64,000 nt of DNA from Streptomonospora mangrovi (GTDB lineage Bacteria; Actinomycetota; Actinomycetes; Streptosporangiales; Streptosporangiaceae): NCBI RefSeq assembly GCF_027604915.1, contig NZ_JAJAQC010000008.1, positions 160,444-224,443 of the forward strand. Reading direction: 5' to 3'. A program made the position numbers and the translations under genes. The notes below the pieces were generated by a model. It saw only the letters and a list, made by a program, of their open reading frames with translations. It did no database searches and was not told the origin of the DNA. Below, piece after piece: positions 8,474 to 17,489 of this stretch (position 1 is the stretch's first letter; each line of letters begins with the position of its first letter).

Positions 8474-9649
8474 TCAGGCGTGCAGCACGACGGCCAGGCC
8501 CTGGCCGACGCCGATGCAGATCGCGGCCAGGCCCCAGCCGCCGCCGCGCCGGTGCAGCTCGTGGGCCAGGGAGCCGAGGATGCGCGCGCCGGAGGCGCCC
8601 AGGGGGTGTCCGATGGCGATCGCGCCGCCGTTGGGGTTGACGATCGCGGGGTCCAGCTCGGGCCACAGCCGCAGGCAGGCCAGCGACTGGGCGGCGAACG
8701 CCTCGTTCAGCTCGACCACCGCCAGGTCCGCCCAGCCGATCCCGGCGCGGCGCAGCGCCGTCTCTGCGGCCTGGACCGGGCCGATGCCGAAGCGGTGCGG
8801 CTCCACGGCGGCCACCCCGCGGCTGACGATGCGCGCCAGCGGGGCGCGGCCGGCGGCCTGGGCCGCCGCCTCGTCGCCGATGAGCAGGGCCGCCGCGCCG
8901 TCGTTGAGCGGCGAGGCGTTGCCGGCGGTGACCGTGCCGTCGGGGCGGAAGGCCGGCTTGAGGCCGGCGAGCTTGTCCAGGGAGGTCGCGCGGATGCTCT
9001 CGTCGCGCTCCAGTTCCACGCCCGGCACGGGCACGACCTCGGCGTCGAAGACGCCCTTCTCCCAGGCCGCGGCGGCGTTGACGTGGGACTGGAGCGCGAA
9101 GGCGTCCTGCTCGGCGCGGCCCACGCCGTGCAGCTCGGCGAGCTGCTCGGTGGCCTCGCCCAGCGACACCGTCCACTCCGCCGGCATGGCGGGGTTGACC
9201 ATGCGCCAGCCCAGGGTGGTGGAGTGCAGGGTCTCGTGGCTGGCGGGGAAGCCCTTGGCCGGTTTCTGGAGCACCCAGGGGGCGCGGCTCATCGACTCCA
9301 CGCCGCCGGCCACCACCAGGGAGGCGTCGCCCACGGCCACGGCGCGGTTGGCGGCGATGACCGCCTCCAGGCCCGAGCCGCACAGCCGGTTGAGGGTGGC
9401 GCCGGGCACCGAGGTGGGCAGCCCGGCCAGCAGCGCGGCCATGCGGGCGACGTCGCGGTTGTCCTCGCCGGCGCCGTTGGCGTCGCCGAAGTAGACGTCG
9501 TCGATCGCGGCGGGGTCCAGGCCGGGGGAGCGGTCCACCAGCCCGCGCACGGCGTGGGCGGCGAGGTCGTCGGGGCGGACTCCGGACAGCGCGCCCCCGT
9601 ACTTGCCGAAGGGCGTGCGCACCGCGTCCAGGACGTATACGTCGGTCAT
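8474..9649 (-). CDS. pcaF: Beta-ketoadipyl-CoA thiolase
   Basis: A 391-residue thiolase that splits beta-ketoadipyl-CoA into succinyl-CoA and acetyl-CoA, the last step of the pathway. Cys90 in LNRLCGSG is the acyl-carrying residue; NEAFAAQ, GGAIAIGHPLGASGAR and the C-terminal CIGVGQG complete the active site. The ATG at 9649 is preferred because AGAAGG lies upstream at normal distance; a GTG two codons earlier is possible. The pathway position comes from its place between pcaJ and pcaH. Confidence 0.94.
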   Translation of the reverse strand: MTDVYVLDAVRTPFGKYGGALSGVRPDDLAAHAVRGLVDRSPGLDPAAIDDVYFGDANGAGEDNRDVARMAALLAGLPTSVPGATLNRLCGSGLEAVIAANRAVAVGDASLVVAGGVESMSRAPWVLQKPAKGFPASHETLHSTTLGWRMVNPAMPAEWTVSLGEATEQLAELHGVGRAEQDAFALQSHVNAAAAWEKGVFDAEVVPVPGVELERDESIRATSLDKLAGLKPAFRPDGTVTAGNASPLNDGAAALLIGDEAAAQAAGRAPLARIVSRGVAAVEPHRFGIGPVQAAETALRRAGIGWADLAVVELNEAFAAQSLACLRLWPELDPAIVNPNGGAIAIGHPLGASGARILGSLAHELHRRGGGWGLAAICIGVGQGLAVVLHA

Positions 9650-9753
9650 GTCCACTGCCTTCTCTGTGCGGTGGGGGAGCCGCCGGCGCGGGCGCGGGCG
9701 GCGCCGTGGGTGGCGGCCGGGGCGGGCGGGCGCGGCCGGCGCCGCTGCCGTTT

Positions 9754-10512
9754 CTACACCCCGTCGGCTCCGGTGAGCGAGCGCAGCACCTTCAGCTCCT
9801 CAGGGGTGGGCTCGGGGGTGGTGGCCAGATCGGGGGCCACGGCCAGGTCCCAGCCGGTGGCGGCGCGCGCGTCCTCGGCGCTCACCCCGGGGTGCACCTG
9901 GACCAGGGTCAGCTCGCGGGTGGCGGGGTCGGGCTCCAGGACGCCCAGGTCGGTGATGACGCGGGTGGGGCCGGCGCCGCGCAGGCCCAGCCGCTCGCGG
10001 TCGCCGGGGCCCGCGCCGTGGCCCACCGAGGTCACGAAGTCGACCCGCTCCACGAACGCGCGCCGGCTCTGCCGCACGATCACCACGACCTCGCGGCAGG
10101 AGGCGGCGATCTCGGGGGCGCCGCCGGCGCCGGGCAGCCGCACCTTGGGGTCGGTGTAGTCGCCGATGACGGTGGTGTTGATGTTGGCGTAGCGGTCGAT
10201 CTGGGCGGCGCCGAGGAACCCGACGTCGATGCGGCCGGGCTGGAGCCAGTAGTTGAAGACCTCGGGCACCGACACCACGGTGTCGGCGGTCTCGGCGAGC
10301 ACGCCATCGCCGATGGACAGCGGCAGGGTGTCGGGCCGGGTGCCCAGGGTGCCGGACTCGTAGATCATCCACAGGCCGGGGGCGTGGGTGCGCACGGCCA
10401 GGTTGGCGGCGGTGCTGGGCAGGCCGATGCCCACGAAGCACGCCGTCTGGGAGGTCAGGCAGCGGGCGGCGGCGACCGTCATGATCTCGTCGGAGGTGTA
10501 GCCGGTCGTCAT
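9754..10512 (-). CDS. pcaJ: 3-oxoadipate CoA-transferase subunit B
   Basis: A 252-residue family I CoA-transferase beta subunit; with PcaI it moves CoA from succinyl-CoA to beta-ketoadipate. The catalytic Glu is in the ESGTLG loop, and VGIGLPSTAANLA and GGAPEIA match the family. The start lies one base after the pcaI stop, with AGGA just upstream. The 104 nt that follow before pcaF hold no convincing site. Confidence 0.95.
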   Translation of the reverse strand: MTTGYTSDEIMTVAAARCLTSQTACFVGIGLPSTAANLAVRTHAPGLWMIYESGTLGTRPDTLPLSIGDGVLAETADTVVSVPEVFNYWLQPGRIDVGFLGAAQIDRYANINTTVIGDYTDPKVRLPGAGGAPEIAASCREVVVIVRQSRRAFVERVDFVTSVGHGAGPGDRERLGLRGAGPTRVITDLGVLEPDPATRELTLVQVHPGVSAEDARAATGWDLAVAPDLATTPEPTPEELKVLRSLTGADGV

Positions 10513-10513
10513 G

Positions 10514-11338
10514 TCATCCTGCCTTTCCGGGCAGCGGCGCCGGCGCGCCGATCTCGTCGGCCAGCCACCGGGCGAACGCGTCGCGGTCGCGGCTGACGGC
10601 GTCCCACGCCTGGTAGGCGGCGTTGTCGCGGGCGTAGTAGCCGTGGGCGTAGGAGGGGCGGGCGCCGCCGGGCACCACGGAGACGGCGGTGACCACGCGG
10701 GAGGGCAGCAGCACCTGGCCGGGCACCGGCTCCAGGCGGTCCACGACCTCCTCGACGGTGACCAGGCTGCGGCGCGCGGCCAGCACGGCCTCCTTCTGGA
10801 TGCCGGTGATGCCCCACAACTGCACGTTGCCGGCGCGGTCGGCGCGCTGGGCGTGGATCACGGTGACGTCGGGGTTGAGCGCGGGCACGGCAGCCAGCCG
10901 CTCACCGGTGAAGGGGCACTCCACGGTCTTGATGGTGGGGGTCTGGTCGACCAGGTCGGTGCCGGCGTAGCCGCGCAGCACCGCGAACGGCACGCCCGAG
11001 GCCCCCGCGACGTAGCGGTTGGCCATGCCGGCGTGGCTGTGCTCCTCGATCTCCAGGGGGCGCGGCCAGCCGTTCTGGATGGCGTCGCGGAAGCGGTGCA
11101 GCGAGCCCACGCCGGGGTTGCCGCCCCAGGAGAACACCAGGCGGGCGGCGCAGCCGGCGCCGATCACCTGGTCGTAGACCACGTCGGGGGTCATCCGGAC
11201 GAGGGTGAGGTCGCGCCGGCCCTGCCGGATGATCTCGTGGCCGGCGGCCACGGGGATCAGGTGGGTGAAACCCTCCAGCGCGACCGTGTCCCCGTCGTGG
11301 ACGAGTTCGCGGACCCCCTCGTCCAGCGGCACGATCAT
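10514..11338 (-). CDS. pcaI: 3-oxoadipate CoA-transferase subunit A
   Basis: A 274-residue alpha subunit of the CoA-transferase and the first catabolic gene of the pca operon. The family segments EGFTHLIPVAAGHEIIRQ, FSWGGNPGVGSLHRF and HAQRADRAGNVQLWG are clear. The ATG at 11338 is chosen because the family N-terminus begins there; longer in-frame extensions run into the operator region. The 115-nt gap to the upstream iclR gene contains a PcaR-like operator. Confidence 0.94.
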   Translation of the reverse strand: MIVPLDEGVRELVHDGDTVALEGFTHLIPVAAGHEIIRQGRRDLTLVRMTPDVVYDQVIGAGCAARLVFSWGGNPGVGSLHRFRDAIQNGWPRPLEIEEHSHAGMANRYVAGASGVPFAVLRGYAGTDLVDQTPTIKTVECPFTGERLAAVPALNPDVTVIHAQRADRAGNVQLWGITGIQKEAVLAARRSLVTVEEVVDRLEPVPGQVLLPSRVVTAVSVVPGGARPSYAHGYYARDNAAYQAWDAVSRDRDAFARWLADEIGAPAPLPGKAG

Positions 11339-11352
11339 GAGCGGTCCAAATC

Positions 11353-11388
11353 TGTTCGGATGGCGAATGCGTGTTCTTAGTTCGCACA
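11353..11388. promoter_or_regulatory. Two PcaR/PcaU-like operator sequences before pcaI
   Basis: TGTTCTTAGTTCGCACA (11372-11388) shares TGTTC-N5-TCGCACA with the PcaR operator known from Pseudomonas putida, as I recall that consensus. A weaker copy, TGTTCGGATGGCGAATG, lies 19 bp away at 11353-11369. They sit 15-50 bp upstream of the pcaI start, where an IclR-family protein could act. The adjacent iclR gene is the obvious candidate. The match is by eye. Confidence 0.55.
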
Positions 11389-11453
11389 TCATTGCCGACA
11401 GTCGTCCCGAGGGTCAAGGGTCCCGAAGCGGGCGCGGGGGCCGCCGGGGCGGC

Positions 11454-12263
11454 TCAGCCCTGGCCCGAGGCCCGCCGCGCGATGTCGAGGTCGGCCTCGA
11501 TGCGCGCGGCCGTGGCCAGCAGCGGCGGCAGCAGGTCGCGCCGGATGTCCTCCACCGTGGACCGGCTGGCGTGCGCCGAGACGTTGACCGAGGCCACCAC
11601 CCGGCCCTCGCGGTCGCGCACGGGCGCCGCCACCGAGCGCAGCCCCTCCTCCAGTTCCTGGTCCACCAGCGCCCAGCCCTGGGCGGCCACCCGCTCCAGT
11701 TCGGCCCGCAGCCGCGCCGGGGTGGTCAGCGTGAAGGCGGTGAGCCGGCGCATCTCGACCCGGCGCAGGTAGGCGTCGATCTCGGGCTCGGGCAGGCCGG
11801 CCAGCAGCACCCGGCCCATCGAGGTGGCGTAGGCGGGGAAGCGGGTGCCCACGCTGATGGCCACGTGCATGATGCGCGAGGTGGGCACGCGGGCCACGTA
11901 GACGACGTCGTCGCCGTCGAGCACCGACACCGACGACGACTCCCGCAGTTCGGCCGCCAGCCGCTCCAGGTGCGGCTGGGCGACCTCGGGAAGTCCGGCC
12001 GAGGACAGGTAGGCGTAACCCAGTTCCAGCACCCTGGGCGTCAGCGCGAACATCCGGCCGTCGGTGCGCACGTAGCCCATGTCGGTCAGGGTGAGCAGGA
12101 ACCGGCGGGCCGCGGCCCGGGTCAGGCCCGTCACGCGGGCGACGTCGCTGAGCGTCATCGACGGCTGCTGGGCGGTGAACGCCCGGATGACGGCGAGGCC
12201 GCGCTCCAGCGACTGCACGAAGTGCTCGGGCTTGGGCTGGACAGCGGTCGGGTCCGTGCTCAT
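11454..12263 (-). CDS. IclR-family regulator of the pca/pob pathway
   Basis: A 269-residue regulator with the PobR/PcaR/PcaU-type layout. A winged helix-turn-helix lies at about 17-75 (LSDVARVTGLTRAAARRFL), with a C-terminal effector domain containing TSMGRVLLAGLP and the segment QGWALVDQELEEGLRSVAAPV. It has GGGGAG upstream of the ATG. It is transcribed toward pcaI and away from the methyltransferase/ABC operon. Operator-like sequences resembling those of PcaR occur on both sides of it, so it likely controls both transcription units. Beta-ketoadipate, protocatechuate or 4-hydroxybenzoate are plausible effectors. Confidence 0.9.
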   Translation of the reverse strand: MSTDPTAVQPKPEHFVQSLERGLAVIRAFTAQQPSMTLSDVARVTGLTRAAARRFLLTLTDMGYVRTDGRMFALTPRVLELGYAYLSSAGLPEVAQPHLERLAAELRESSSVSVLDGDDVVYVARVPTSRIMHVAISVGTRFPAYATSMGRVLLAGLPEPEIDAYLRRVEMRRLTAFTLTTPARLRAELERVAAQGWALVDQELEEGLRSVAAPVRDREGRVVASVNVSAHASRSTVEDIRRDLLPPLLATAARIEADLDIARRASGQG

Positions 12264-12477
12264 GGTCTCCCCACATGCGGTGCGCGGGTGGCGGACGCGG
12301 CGCGGTGCGCGCCTGCGCGGCGGGGGCGCCGCGCGGGGCGGCGGGGGTGGGCCCTCCGCCGCCGGTCCTCGGGGCGATGTTCTCATACCGCACAGGGCTG
12401 CGGAGGTGTCCATCCCTACCAGGACCGGGGGACATAACCGGGGGCGGGGGGTTGACGTCGGTGATCGCAGTCACCTA

Positions 12478-12513
12478 GGTTCGCTCAAAGAACGCTCGTT
12501 CGTACTTCGTACA
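12478..12513. promoter_or_regulatory. IclR-type operator-like repeats in the divergent control region
   Basis: CGTTCGTACTTCGTACA (12497-12513) agrees with the PcaR-type consensus at 12 of 17 positions (GTTCG-N4-TCG-N-ACA). It adjoins GTTC-N7-GAAC (12479-12493) and the perfect GAACGCTCGTTC (12490-12501). The block lies in the 482-nt gap between the divergent iclR and methyltransferase genes. The other bases of that gap (12264-12477 and 12514-12745) are GC-rich, and I see no gene in them. Confidence 0.5.
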
Positions 12514-12745
12514 CAGGTTCGCGGCAGGTGCGCCCCTCGCGTGCGCGCCCACGACGGACCGGGCGCCGTCGCCGCCGGCCCGCCCCGGCGGCACCGGACG
12601 GCACGGGACGGCGCCGAGCGGCACTGGACTGCGCGCTCGCCGTCCGCGTCCCCGGCACGGCCCCGCCCGCCGCCGGTCCGCGGCGGCCGGACGCCCCCGA
12701 GCCGGTGCGCGCGGCAGGACAGGACGAAGGGAAAACCGGGAGACC

Positions 12746-13876
12746 ATGACCCAGCCCGCGCTCGGGCGGCCGACCCCGCCGTTCCGCGCCGACCACGTCG
12801 GCAGCCTCCTGCGCCCAGCCGCCCTGCGGGAGGCCCGCGACCGCCACGCCCGAGGACTGATCGACGCGGCCGAACTGCGCGCCGCCGAGGACGCCGCCGT
12901 GGTCGAGGCGGTCCGCGCCCAGGAGGAGATCGGCCTGCGCTCGGCCACCGACGGGGAGTTCCGCCGCGCCTCCTGGCACATGGACTTCATCTACCAACTC
13001 GGCGGAATCTCCCGCGCCCAGGACGAGATCCAGGTCACGTTCCACAACGAGCGGGGCGACATCAGCTTCACCCCCGCCGCGCTCCAGGTCACCGGCCGGA
13101 TCGGGCTGGAGCACACGATCTTCGCCGACGCGTTCTCCTTCCTGCGCGACACGGTCGCCACGGCCACGCCCAAGCTGACCATCCCCTCGCCCAGCATGGT
13201 CCACTACCGGGGCGGACAGGCCGCGATCGACCGCTCGGTCTACCCCGACCCGGCGGAGTTCTGGAGCGACCTGTCGGCGGCCTACGCCGAGCAGATCCGG
13301 CGCCTGGGCGAGCTGGGCTGCGCCTACCTGCAACTGGACGACACCAGCCTGGCCTACCTCAACGACCCGCGCCAGCGCGCGATGCTCCAGGAACGCGGCG
13401 AGAACAGCACCGACCTGCACAAACGCTACATCTCCCAGATCAACGCGGCACTGGCCGGGCGGCCCGAGGGCATGCGGGTCACCACCCACCTGTGCCGCGG
13501 CAACTTCCGCTCGTCCTGGGTGGCCGAAGGCGGCTACGATTTCGTCGCCGAGGAACTCTTCGGCACCCTCGGCGTCGACGGGTTCTTCCTGGAGTTCGAC
13601 GACGCCCGCTCCGGCGGGTTCGCACCACTGCGCTTCGTCCCGCCCGGCAAGCAGGTCGTCCTGGGCCTGGTCACCACCAAGCGTGGTGCCCTGGAAAGCA
13701 AGGACGACCTCAAGCGCCGCATCGACGAGGCGAGCCGGTACGTCCCCCTGGAACAGCTCTGCCTCGCGCCGCAGTGCGGTTTCTCCAGCACGCTGGAGGG
13801 CAACCGGCTCAGCCACGACGAGCAGTTCGCCAAGCTGCGGCTGATCGTCGAGACCGCGGCCGAGGTGTGGGGTTGA
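12746..13876 (+). CDS. Cobalamin-independent methionine-synthase-like methyltransferase (MetE C-terminal domain, YxjG type)
   Basis: A 376-residue protein equal to the catalytic C-terminal barrel of MetE without the N-terminal domain. The zinc ligands of MetE are all present: His248 and Cys250 (THLCRG), Glu283 (FFLEFDD) and Cys344 (APQCGFSS). It therefore should move a methyl group to a thiol, but the donor is unknown for this subfamily. The ATG follows GAAGGG at a normal distance. It heads an operon with a TauABC-type importer and an aromatic aldehyde dehydrogenase, opposite the pca operon. A role in handling methyl groups of an aromatic substrate is possible but unproven; ordinary methionine synthesis is the alternative. 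Confidence 0.85.
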   Translation: MTQPALGRPTPPFRADHVGSLLRPAALREARDRHARGLIDAAELRAAEDAAVVEAVRAQEEIGLRSATDGEFRRASWHMDFIYQLGGISRAQDEIQVTFHNERGDISFTPAALQVTGRIGLEHTIFADAFSFLRDTVATATPKLTIPSPSMVHYRGGQAAIDRSVYPDPAEFWSDLSAAYAEQIRRLGELGCAYLQLDDTSLAYLNDPRQRAMLQERGENSTDLHKRYISQINAALAGRPEGMRVTTHLCRGNFRSSWVAEGGYDFVAEELFGTLGVDGFFLEFDDARSGGFAPLRFVPPGKQVVLGLVTTKRGALESKDDLKRRIDEASRYVPLEQLCLAPQCGFSSTLEGNRLSHDEQFAKLRLIVETAAEVWG

Positions 13877-13962
13877 CCCGCATCCCCGCTCACCCCGCGG
13901 GGCCTCCCCGACCCGCTATTCCCACTACCCCCTCACCCCCACTCACCCACTGGAGACCCACC

Positions 13963-14922
13963 ATGCGCCGGATGATCCTCCCCGTGGCCGCGACGGTCAC
14001 ACTGCTCGCCACCTCCGCCTGCGGCGGGGGCGGCGGTGAAGGCGGTGGTGACGGAGACGGCCCGCAAAGCATCACCGTCGGCGCCATCCCCATCGTCGAC
14101 GTCGCTCCGCTGCACCTCGGCGTCGACCAGGGCATCTTCGAAAAGCACGGCATCGAGTTGACGATCGAGAACACCACCGGCGGCGCCCAGGCCGTGCCCA
14201 GCGTGGTCAGCGGCGAGTTCGACTTCGCCTTCGGCAACACCACCTCGCTGCTGGTCGCCCAGGAGCAGGACCTCCCGGTGCGGATCGTCGCCAACGGCGT
14301 CACCAGCACCGGCGAGGAGGGCAACGACTTCGGCGGGGTCGTGGTGCCCGAGGGCAGCGACATCGCCGAGCCCCGGGACCTCGAGGACGCCACCATCGCG
14401 GTGAACAACCTGGAGAACATCGGCGACACCACCGTGCGCAACACGGTGCGCCAGGCCGGTGGCGACTCCGACACCATCGAGTTCGTGGAGCTGCCGTTCC
14501 CGGAGATGCCCGCGGCCCTGGAGCGGGGCGACGTGGACGCCGCCTGGGTGGTCGAGCCGTTCCTGACGGCGGCCAAGGCCGGCGGCGCCACCGAGATCGC
14601 CTCCAACTTCGTGGACGCCCACGAGTCGCTGTCGGTGGCCTACTACTTCACCACCGAGCAGGTGATCCAGGAGGACCCCGAGCTGGTGGAGAACTTCACC
14701 GCCGCCATGGAGGAGTCCCTGACCTACGCCAACGACAACCCCGACGAGGTGCGCCGGATCCTCGGCGAGTACACCGAGATCGAGGAGTCGGTGGCCCAGG
14801 AGATCGTGCTGCCGACCTGGCCGACCGACCTCAACCGGGAGTCGACCCAGGCCGTGGCCGACCTGATGGTGCACGACGGTGTCCTGGAGGACAAGCCCGA
14901 CCTGGACGAACTGTACCGATGA
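13963..14922 (+). CDS. ABC transporter substrate-binding lipoprotein, nitrate/sulfonate/taurine (SsuA/TauA-NMT1) type
   Basis: A 319-residue periplasmic-binding-protein-like lipoprotein anchored outside the membrane. A short signal peptide ends in LLATSAC with the lipidated Cys20, followed by a glycine-rich linker. The NMT1/TauA fold is seen in PLHLGVDQGIFEKHGIEL and in VVSGEFDFAFGN. The family binds sulfonates, nitrate, aromatic acids such as phthalate, or pyrimidine precursors. Neighbouring genes point to an aromatic ligand. GGAG lies upstream of the ATG and the stop overlaps the first permease gene (ATGA). Confidence 0.88.
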   Translation: MRRMILPVAATVTLLATSACGGGGGEGGGDGDGPQSITVGAIPIVDVAPLHLGVDQGIFEKHGIELTIENTTGGAQAVPSVVSGEFDFAFGNTTSLLVAQEQDLPVRIVANGVTSTGEEGNDFGGVVVPEGSDIAEPRDLEDATIAVNNLENIGDTTVRNTVRQAGGDSDTIEFVELPFPEMPAALERGDVDAAWVVEPFLTAAKAGGATEIASNFVDAHESLSVAYYFTTEQVIQEDPELVENFTAAMEESLTYANDNPDEVRRILGEYTEIEESVAQEIVLPTWPTDLNRESTQAVADLMVHDGVLEDKPDLDELYR

Positions 14923-15767
14923 GCACCGACATCGCCGATCCGGCCCGCCCCTCCGCCGCCCCCGCGGCGGGGGGCGGGCCCCGCGCCCCCAAGCGGGCCC
15001 CCAACCGCCTCCTGCTGGGCGCCGCGGGCGTGGCGGGCTTCCTGCTGCTGTGGGAGGCCGTGCCCCGCCTGGGCATCATCCCCGGCCGGTTCCTGCCGCC
15101 CGCCTCCGAGGTCCTGCTGACCCTGGGCGAACGGGTGCTGCTGCCCGAGTTCTGGATCGCGGTCTGGGACACCCTCGTCGCCTGGGGCCTGGGCCTGGCC
15201 ATCGCGTTCGCCGCCGCCGTCGTGCTGGGGTTCGTCGTGGGCGCCGTGCCGGCGCTGCGCCGGTTCACCTCCTCCACGGTGGAGTTCCTGCGGCCCATCC
15301 CCTCGGTGGCGCTCATCCCGCTGGCCATCCTGCTGTACGGCACCGACCTGGCCTCCACGCTGATGCTGGTCATCTACGCCGCCTTCTGGCAGATCTACAT
15401 CCAGGTCCTCTACGGGGTGGGCGACATCGACCCCGTGGCCGAGCAGACCGCCCGCTCCTACGGGCTGGGCCGCTTCGCGCGGCTGCGCTACGTCGCCTGG
15501 CCCTCGGCGCTGCCCTACCTGCTGACCGGGCTGCGGCTGGGCGCCTCGGTCGCGCTGATCCTCGCCGTCACCGGCCAGCTCATCATCGGCACCCCCGGCC
15601 TCGGCGAGCAGATCGCCGTCGCCCAGGCCAGCGGCGCCACCGCCCTGGTCTACGCGCTGATCATCGCCACCGGCGCCCTCGGCGTCGCCGTCAACGTCGG
15701 CCTGCGCGCCCTGGAGCGGCGCGCGCTGCGCTGGCACGTCTCGGTCCGCGGAGAGGAGATCGCGTGA
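14919..15767 (+). CDS. ABC transporter permease, TauC/SsuC type (first)
   Basis: A 282-residue inner-membrane permease with about six membrane segments after a charged Pro-rich N-terminus. The cytoplasmic EAA-type loop is EQTARSYGLGRFARLRYVAWPSALP, split here as EQTARSYGLGRF and ARLRYVAWPSALP. The start overlaps the binding-protein stop and the end overlaps the second permease (GTGA). Two different permeases indicate a heterodimeric channel. Confidence 0.88.
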   Translation: MSTDIADPARPSAAPAAGGGPRAPKRAPNRLLLGAAGVAGFLLLWEAVPRLGIIPGRFLPPASEVLLTLGERVLLPEFWIAVWDTLVAWGLGLAIAFAAAVVLGFVVGAVPALRRFTSSTVEFLRPIPSVALIPLAILLYGTDLASTLMLVIYAAFWQIYIQVLYGVGDIDPVAEQTARSYGLGRFARLRYVAWPSALPYLLTGLRLGASVALILAVTGQLIIGTPGLGEQIAVAQASGATALVYALIIATGALGVAVNVGLRALERRALRWHVSVRGEEIA

Positions 15768-16588
15768 GCGCCCAGAGCACCCGCCCCGCGCGGGCCACGG
15801 CGGGCGGCGGCGTCCTGCGCGCCGGCCTGCGCGTCCTCGAAGTGGTGCTGCTGCCCGCCGTGCTCATCGCGGTGTGGTGGATCGCCAGCATCACCTCGGG
15901 GCTGTACTACCTGCCCACGCCCGGCGAGATCGCGGCCACGTTCGCCGAGCTGTGGTTCTCCGAGCGCTTCTTCGAGGACGTCCTGCCCAGCGTGGCGCGG
16001 CTGCTGGGCGGCTTCGCCCTGGCCGGCGTGCTGGGGGTCGGCCTGGGGATCGTGCTCGGCCTGTCCCCGCGCCTGCGCGCGGTGGTCGAGCCGGTCCTGG
16101 AGTTCTTCCGGGCCATCCCGCCGCCCGTGCTGGTGCCGCTGCTGATGCTGCTCGTGGGCGTCAGCACCTCGATGAAGCTCGCCGTCATCGTCTCCGGCGC
16201 GATCTGGCCGATCCTGCTCAACACCATCGAGGGCGTGCGCGCCGTCGAACCCGTGCTCATCGACACCTGCCGCTGCTACGGCATCCGCGGCCGGCGCTGG
16301 CTGACCACGCTGGTGCTGCGCTCGGCCAGCCCGCAGATCATGGCGGGCCTGCGCCAGGGGCTGTCCATCGCGATCATCCTCATGGTCATCAGCGAGATGT
16401 TCGCCAGCTCCAGCGGCCTGGGCTACAGCATCATCCAGTTCCAGCGCGGCTTCGCCATCCCCGAGATGTGGAGCGGCATCGTGCTCCTGGGCCTGCTCGG
16501 GTTCCTGCTGGCGCTGCTGTTCGGCCTGGTCGAGCGGCGCGTCCTGAACTGGTACCACGGCGTGCGCGCCGCGGCGAAGGGGGAGTGA
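15764..16588 (+). CDS. ABC transporter permease, TauC/SsuC type (second)
   Basis: A 274-residue permease with the EAA-type loop IDTCRCYGIRGRRWL and about six membrane segments, including EFFRAIPPPVLVPLLML. The GTG start is fixed by the GTGA overlap with the first permease gene. It ends 5 nt before the ATPase gene. With the preceding gene it should form the translocation channel. Confidence 0.88.
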   Translation: MSAQSTRPARATAGGGVLRAGLRVLEVVLLPAVLIAVWWIASITSGLYYLPTPGEIAATFAELWFSERFFEDVLPSVARLLGGFALAGVLGVGLGIVLGLSPRLRAVVEPVLEFFRAIPPPVLVPLLMLLVGVSTSMKLAVIVSGAIWPILLNTIEGVRAVEPVLIDTCRCYGIRGRRWLTTLVLRSASPQIMAGLRQGLSIAIILMVISEMFASSSGLGYSIIQFQRGFAIPEMWSGIVLLGLLGFLLALLFGLVERRVLNWYHGVRAAAKGE

Positions 16589-16593
16589 GCGCC

Positions 16594-17442
16594 ATGGCCG
16601 CGTCCCCGGCGCCCTCCCCGACCCGATCCACCGCTCCGCACGAGAAGGCACCCATGCTCGACGTCTCCGGACTGAAGAAGATCTACCCAGGCCAGCACGG
16701 CTCCGTCGAGGCCCTGCGCGACCTCACCTTCACGCTCGGCGACGGCGAGCTGGCCTGCCTGGTCGGCCCCTCCGGCTGCGGCAAAACGACCCTGCTCAAG
16801 TGCGTCGCCGGGCTCATGCAGCCCACCTCGGGCACCGTCACGCTGGCCGGCACGCGCGTGGCCGGGCCGCCGCCGGACATGGCGGTGGTGTTCCAGGAGT
16901 ACGGCCGCAGCCTGTTCCCGTGGCTGAGCGTGCGCGACAACGTCGAGCTGCCGCTGAAGGAGAAGCGGCTGGCGCCGGCCCGCCGCCGCGAGCTGTCCGA
17001 CGAGGCGCTGGAGGCGGTGGGCCTCACCAAGTTCGCCGGCGCCTACCCCTGGCAGCTCTCCGGCGGCATGCAGCAGCGCGTGGCCATCGCGCGGGCCATC
17101 GCCTACGAGCCGCGCGTGCTGCTGATGGACGAGCCGTTCGCGGCCGTGGACGCCCAGACCCGCGCCGACCTGGAAGACCTCATCCGGGTGCTGTGGAAGC
17201 GGTTCAACATGACCGTCCTGTTCGTCACCCACGACATCGACGAGGCGGTCTACCTGGGCCAGCGGGTGCTGGTGATGTCGTCCTCGCCCACGGTCATCCA
17301 GGACGACGTCACCGTGGACCTGCCCGAGGAGCGCGACCAGATCGGCACCCGCGCCGAGCACCGGTTCGCCGAGCTTCGCTCCCACATCTACGCCGAGATC
17401 CGCAACGCCGCCCGGCCGCAGGCCGCGGCCACCGCCGACTGA
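16594..17442 (+). CDS. ABC transporter ATPase, TauB/SsuB type
   Basis: A 282-residue ATPase that powers the importer. Walker A GPSGCGKTT is at 58-66, the Q-loop is VVFQEYGRSLFPW, the signature is LSGGMQQR, and Walker B is VLLMDEPF followed by a FVTHD switch. The ATG at 16594 is preferred because AAGGGGGAG lies 6-9 nt before it; a GTG three codons earlier overlaps the permease stop. Confidence 0.9.
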   Translation: MAASPAPSPTRSTAPHEKAPMLDVSGLKKIYPGQHGSVEALRDLTFTLGDGELACLVGPSGCGKTTLLKCVAGLMQPTSGTVTLAGTRVAGPPPDMAVVFQEYGRSLFPWLSVRDNVELPLKEKRLAPARRRELSDEALEAVGLTKFAGAYPWQLSGGMQQRVAIARAIAYEPRVLLMDEPFAAVDAQTRADLEDLIRVLWKRFNMTVLFVTHDIDEAVYLGQRVLVMSSSPTVIQDDVTVDLPEERDQIGTRAEHRFAELRSHIYAEIRNAARPQAAATAD

Positions 17443-17489
17443 CCCGGGGCGCGCGCCGCGCGCCCCGCCCAACCGCCCGGGAGCAGCAC

